64,000 nucleotides of DNA from Pseudomonas siliginis. GTDB taxonomy: Bacteria > Pseudomonadota > Gammaproteobacteria > Pseudomonadales > Pseudomonadaceae. Each line of letters opens with the position of its first letter. Positions within the stretch are counted from its first letter, which is position 1. The stretch spans positions 62,001-126,000 of the forward strand of contig NZ_JAHSTW010000012.1 in the NCBI RefSeq assembly GCF_019145195.1. Reading direction: 5' to 3'. Shown piece by piece: positions 61,013 to 64,000 of the stretch. The translations under genes and the position numbers were made by a program. Under the pieces are notes generated by a model. That model was given only the letters and a program-made list of their open reading frames with translations, had not been told where the DNA came from and searched no databases.

Positions 61013-61564
61013 TCAGGCCATCAACTCCCCCGCCACCCTCGCCCGCAACGCCTTGCCACCAAGCTGCTCGACCAGGGTCAGGGCAAATTCCAGCGCCGCG
61101 CCCGAGCCTTGGGCGGTGATGCAGTTGCCGTCGACCACCACCGGTTGATCAACAAACGTACAGCCGGACAACTGATGGCTGGCGCCGGGCAGGCAGGTCA
61201 TGCGTCGCTGGCGCAGCACGCCTGATGCCTGGAGGGCGGTGGCTGGGGCTTCGCCGATGGCGGCGAACAGGCGGCCGGCGCTGGCTTGATCCTTGAGCAA
61301 TTGCTGCAAGGGCTGATGCGCCGCCAGATGCAGGGAACCGACGACACCGCCCGGCAGGACAATCAGGTCAAAAGTCTGTGCCAGTACATCGACCAGCATG
61401 CCGTCGGCAGTCAGCCGGGTGCCGCGCGCACAGGTCAGCATGCGTCGGCCTTCGATGCTGGCGGCGACCACTTCGATGCCGGCGCGGCGCAGCACGTCGA
61501 TCAGGGTCACGCTTTGCAAATCGTCGATGCCCTCGGCGAGGGCAATCAGGGCTCTGGAAGTCAT
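61013..61564 (-). CDS. DJ-1/PfpI fold protein lacking the catalytic cysteine
   Basis: 183 residues; the DJ-1/YajL fold is clear in ALIALAEGIDDLQSVTLIDV, LRRAGIEVVAASIEGRRMLT and LIVLPGGVVGSLHL. At the nucleophile elbow, where DJ-1 and YajL have AAICAAPA-like sequence, this protein has AAIGEAPA: Gly104 replaces the catalytic Cys, and Gln17 stands at the position of Glu18. Thus neither glyoxalase nor deglycase chemistry is expected as usual. The reading is clean on both strands. Convergent with higA (four bases apart). Role unknown. Confidence 0.85.
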   Translation of the reverse strand: MTSRALIALAEGIDDLQSVTLIDVLRRAGIEVVAASIEGRRMLTCARGTRLTADGMLVDVLAQTFDLIVLPGGVVGSLHLAAHQPLQQLLKDQASAGRLFAAIGEAPATALQASGVLRQRRMTCLPGASHQLSGCTFVDQPVVVDGNCITAQGSGAALEFALTLVEQLGGKALRARVAGELMA

Positions 61565-61630
61565 GGGCGCTTTCCGCTGGATAGTCAGTCAAGCGTAGTC
61601 AGCTTTGTCCACCCTGTTCGCAGACAGCCG

Positions 61631-62077
61631 TTACTTGATGTAAAGCTGAGTCGAAAGCGTGTTGCGCGGAGCGTTGATCGAGGTGTTGCTGAAGTTGAAG
61701 GTGCCTTCCTGTTTGCCGGCCAGATCGAAGGTATAAAGAGAGCCGACGGTTTTGCTACCAGGCGTGCATTCGGTGAGGTTGCCATTATCGAAGGCGCACA
61801 CCGGACCTCGGGTGCCGTTGACCTCGAAGCCATCCAGAGTCACGTGTGGCTGGTTCTGGCCATAGCCGACTTCCAGCACGAAGACTTTGATATTCGGCCC
61901 GCTGTGATTGCATTGGGTTTGCGGCTGGTTATCGGCAATATCTTCCAAGCCGCACGACGGTGACTGCACTTTGATCACCTTCACCTCGGAGAGTGGCGGC
62001 GCCGATGCCGCGAACGCCGGAGCTGTCACCAGTAGTGCTGCAATCCATCCGAAAATCCTGATCCAACCGTTGCGCAT
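61631..62077 (-). CDS. Secreted hypothetical protein
   Basis: 148 residues from the ATG at 62077 (MRNGWIRIFGWIAALLVTAP), signal peptide cleaved near AFAASAPP. The mature part has four cysteines (PSCGLED, TQCNHSG, PVCAFD, TECTPG) likely to form two disulfides, and ends NTLSTQLYIK. The open frame extends to 62299, but the longer part overlaps the permease promoter. I do not recognise the family. Divergent from the NCS2 permease. Confidence 0.78.
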   Translation of the reverse strand: MRNGWIRIFGWIAALLVTAPAFAASAPPLSEVKVIKVQSPSCGLEDIADNQPQTQCNHSGPNIKVFVLEVGYGQNQPHVTLDGFEVNGTRGPVCAFDNGNLTECTPGSKTVGSLYTFDLAGKQEGTFNFSNTSINAPRNTLSTQLYIK

Positions 62078-62297
62078 GCCTGCCCACTCCAAAAAATCAG
62101 CGCGCAGTATGGCGCAGTTGTCGGCTGCGCAAAACTTCGCCGACGATCGACACCAACATCCGCCAAATTCCTCACGCGGCTGGTATGATGCGCGGCTTTT
62201 TCCGGCCCACGACAATTTTCCAGGCGCTTGCGACGGTCTGTGCTTTGCTGTTGAGGTCGATACATTCACGGCGCCACGCGCGCCACGGGGAGCAGAC

Positions 62298-63593
62298 ATG
62301 CTGGAAAGGCTGTTTCAACTCAAGGCACACAATACCAACGTGCGCACCGAAATTCTTGCGGGCGTCACGACTTTCCTGGCCATGGCTTACATTCTGTTCG
62401 TCAACCCGAGCATCCTCGGCGAGACCGGCATGGACAAAGGCGCGATCTTCGTCGCCACCTGTCTGGCGGCTGCAATCGGCTCGACCGTGATGGGCCTGAT
62501 CGCCAACTACCCGATCGCTCTCGCTCCGGGCATGGGCCTGAACGCCTTCTTTACCTACACGGTGGTGCTGCACATGGGCCACACCTGGCAGGTGGCGCTG
62601 GGTGCGGTGTTCATTTCCGCCGTGCTGTTTTTCCTGCTGTCGATCTTCCGCATCCGCGAATGGATCATCAACGCCATTCCGCTGCCACTGCGCTCGGCGA
62701 TCGCCGCGGGTATCGGCCTGTTCCTGGCGCTGATCGCCCTGCACAACGCCGGTATCGTGGTCAGCAACCCGGCGACCATGGTCGGCCTCGGCGATCTGAC
62801 CAAGCCGGCGCCGATTCTTGCGACTATCGGTTTCGCAGTGATCGTTGCCCTCGAAGCGCTGAAAGTGCGCGGCGCGGTGCTGATCGGCATTCTCGCCGTA
62901 ACCATCGCCTCGATCGTACTGAACGTCACCGAGTTCGGCGGCATCATGTCAATGCCGCCGTCGCTGGCGCCGACCTTCCTGCAACTGGACATCAAAGGCG
63001 CACTGGACATCGGTCTGGTCAGCGTGATTTTCGCCTTCCTGTTCGTCGACCTGTTCGACAACTCCGGAACCCTGATCGGCGTCGCCAAGCGCGCCGGCCT
63101 GATGGGCAAGGACGGCCACATGCCGAAAATGGGCCGCGCGCTGATCGCCGACAGTACGGCGGCCATGGCCGGCTCGCTGCTGGGTACGTCGACCACCACC
63201 AGTTACATCGAATCCGCTGCCGGCGTCAGTGCCGGTGGCCGCACAGGCCTGACCGCCATCGTCGTGGCGATCCTGTTCCTGCTGGCGCTGTTCTTCTCGC
63301 CCCTGGCGGCCAGCGTTCCGGCATTCGCCACCGCACCAGCGCTGCTGTTCGTCGCCGTGCTGATGACTTCCGGCCTAGCGGAAATAGACTGGGACGACAT
63401 CACCGTGGCGGCGCCGGTTGTGGTCACCGCACTGGCCATGCCGTTCACCTATTCGATCGCCAACGGCATCGCCTTCGGCTTCATCGCCTGGACTGCCATC
63501 AAGCTGCTGTCCGGCCGTGCCCGTGAGCTGAACCCGGCACTGGTGATTCTGTCGATTCTGTTTGTGATCAAGTTGGGTTGGTTCAACGCATGA
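62298..63593 (+). CDS. NCS2 family nucleobase permease (AzgA type)
   Basis: 431 residues from the ATG at 62298 (MLERLFQLKAHNTNVRTEIL). AzgA/PurP family signatures: GVTTFLAMAYILFVNPSIL (about 23-41), APGMGLNAFFTYTVV, DLFDNSGTLIGVAKRAGL (about 250-267), GTSTTTSYIESAAGVSAGGR. Probable adenine or hypoxanthine/guanine uptake with protons. In P. aeruginosa the homologue also precedes trmA. Overlaps trmA start by four bases. Confidence 0.9.
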   Translation: MLERLFQLKAHNTNVRTEILAGVTTFLAMAYILFVNPSILGETGMDKGAIFVATCLAAAIGSTVMGLIANYPIALAPGMGLNAFFTYTVVLHMGHTWQVALGAVFISAVLFFLLSIFRIREWIINAIPLPLRSAIAAGIGLFLALIALHNAGIVVSNPATMVGLGDLTKPAPILATIGFAVIVALEALKVRGAVLIGILAVTIASIVLNVTEFGGIMSMPPSLAPTFLQLDIKGALDIGLVSVIFAFLFVDLFDNSGTLIGVAKRAGLMGKDGHMPKMGRALIADSTAAMAGSLLGTSTTTSYIESAAGVSAGGRTGLTAIVVAILFLLALFFSPLAASVPAFATAPALLFVAVLMTSGLAEIDWDDITVAAPVVVTALAMPFTYSIANGIAFGFIAWTAIKLLSGRARELNPALVILSILFVIKLGWFNA

Positions 63594-64000
63594 GTTTCGA
63601 TTCCCAAGCCTACGCCGAACAACTCGAAGCCAAGGTCACGCGCTTGCGTGATCTGCTGGCACCGTTCGATGCACCCGAGCCGACGGTGTTTGATTCGCCG
63701 TTGCAGAACTTCCGCCTGCGCGCCGAATTCCGCCTGTGGCGCGAGGGCGGCGAACGCCACTACGCGATGTTCTCCCAGAACGACAAGCGCACGCCGATCC
63801 TCATCGAAGAATTCCCGATTGCCAGCCTGCGCATCAACCAGTTGATGCCGCAGTTGAAGGCCGCGTGGCAAGCCAGTTCGGCGCTGAGCCACAAGCTGTT
63901 CCAGGTCGAATTTCTGACCACACTGGCCGGCGACGCGATGATCACCCTGTGCTATCACCGTCCGCTGGACGAGCACTGGCATGCGGCAGCAACGAAGCTG
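63590..64000 (+). CDS. trmA: tRNA (uracil-5-)-methyltransferase TrmA, 5' part
   Basis: First 137 codons, MSFDSQAYAEQLEAKVTRLR opening, with the N-terminal RNA-binding segments LQNFRLRAEFRLWREGGERH and SFPIASLRINQLMP-like EFPIASLRINQL of TrmA. The SAM-binding and catalytic parts lie outside the window. The ATG at 63590 overlaps the permease stop in ATGA, so translation is coupled. Confidence 0.95.
   Translation, partial: MSFDSQAYAEQLEAKVTRLRDLLAPFDAPEPTVFDSPLQNFRLRAEFRLWREGGERHYAMFSQNDKRTPILIEEFPIASLRINQLMPQLKAAWQASSALSHKLFQVEFLTTLAGDAMITLCYHRPLDEHWHAAATKL

Overview
The window reads as a core chromosomal segment of a fluorescent-group Pseudomonas (P. fluorescens / P. putida-like gammaproteobacterium). 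The reasons are the high GC with strong GC3 bias, many copies of Pseudomonas-type REP palindromes (core GGGAGCGAGCCTGCTCGCGA and a second family around GTGGCGAGGGGATTTATCCCC), and a gene order that, from memory, follows the P. aeruginosa thiO-fimT-fimU-pilVWXY1E-ispH-lspA-ileS-ribF-murJ-rpsT-proB-obgE-rpmA-rplU-ispB block and later the gdhA-ettA-morA-glyA-cstA-mapZ-radA-ankB-katB-mscL-fpr block. No rRNA, tRNA, CRISPR array, prophage or insertion sequence was recognised.

Layout. 1-7.1 kb: a partial thiO and the type IV pilus minor pilin operon (fimU, pilV, pilW, pilX, pilY1, pilE on the minus strand) with fimT divergent from it. 7.1-20.3 kb: housekeeping genes, namely isoprenoid (ispH, ispB), lipoprotein maturation (lspA), isoleucyl-tRNA (ileS), FAD synthesis (ribF), lipid II flipping (murJ), ribosomal proteins (rpsT, rpmA, rplU), proline synthesis (proB) and the ribosome-associated GTPase obgE. 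20.4-33.4 kb: small conserved Pseudomonas genes, including an apparently Fur-controlled small protein, an FKBP-type isomerase, a Lon-like protease with a non-canonical Walker A, two lipoproteins, a DUF4105 envelope protein, a Gre-like factor and gdhA. 33.7-41.1 kb: ettA, a large GGDEF/EAL sensor (morA) and glyA. 41.4-47.7 kb: a dicarboxylate-type transporter with two GntR-family regulators, then the yjiA / ybdD / cstA pyruvate or peptide uptake set. 47.9-53.5 kb: the PilZ protein mapZ, radA, an ankyrin protein with the periplasmic-type catalase katB, mscL and fpr. 53.8-58.8 kb: a LuxR solo with all AHL-pocket residues, rlmG, and the cyanide-insensitive oxidase operon cioAB with a tiny DUF2474 protein and an upstream ANR-type box. 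59-64 kb: an MFS transporter, a higBA toxin-antitoxin pair, a DJ-1/PfpI-fold protein lacking its catalytic cysteine, a secreted unknown, a purine permease and the start of trmA.

How the genes connect. Two cyclic-di-GMP genes (morA and mapZ) lie about 8 kb apart in a genome segment that also carries pilus genes. The pilus operon, fimT and the GRxR motif in FimT fit a type IV pilus with possible DNA-uptake ability. The oxygen, iron and peroxide theme recurs (Fur box, ANR box, katB, fpr, cio oxidase). The least expected features are the degenerate DJ-1 active site, the loss of the usual calcium loop in PilY1 together with absence of pilY2, the double palindrome in front of higBA, the five-fold tandem growth of a REP arm near 48.3 kb, and REP pairs in both inside-out and outside-in arrangements. 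I did not find a clearly new multi-gene defence or biosynthetic system here; most of the window is conserved core genome.
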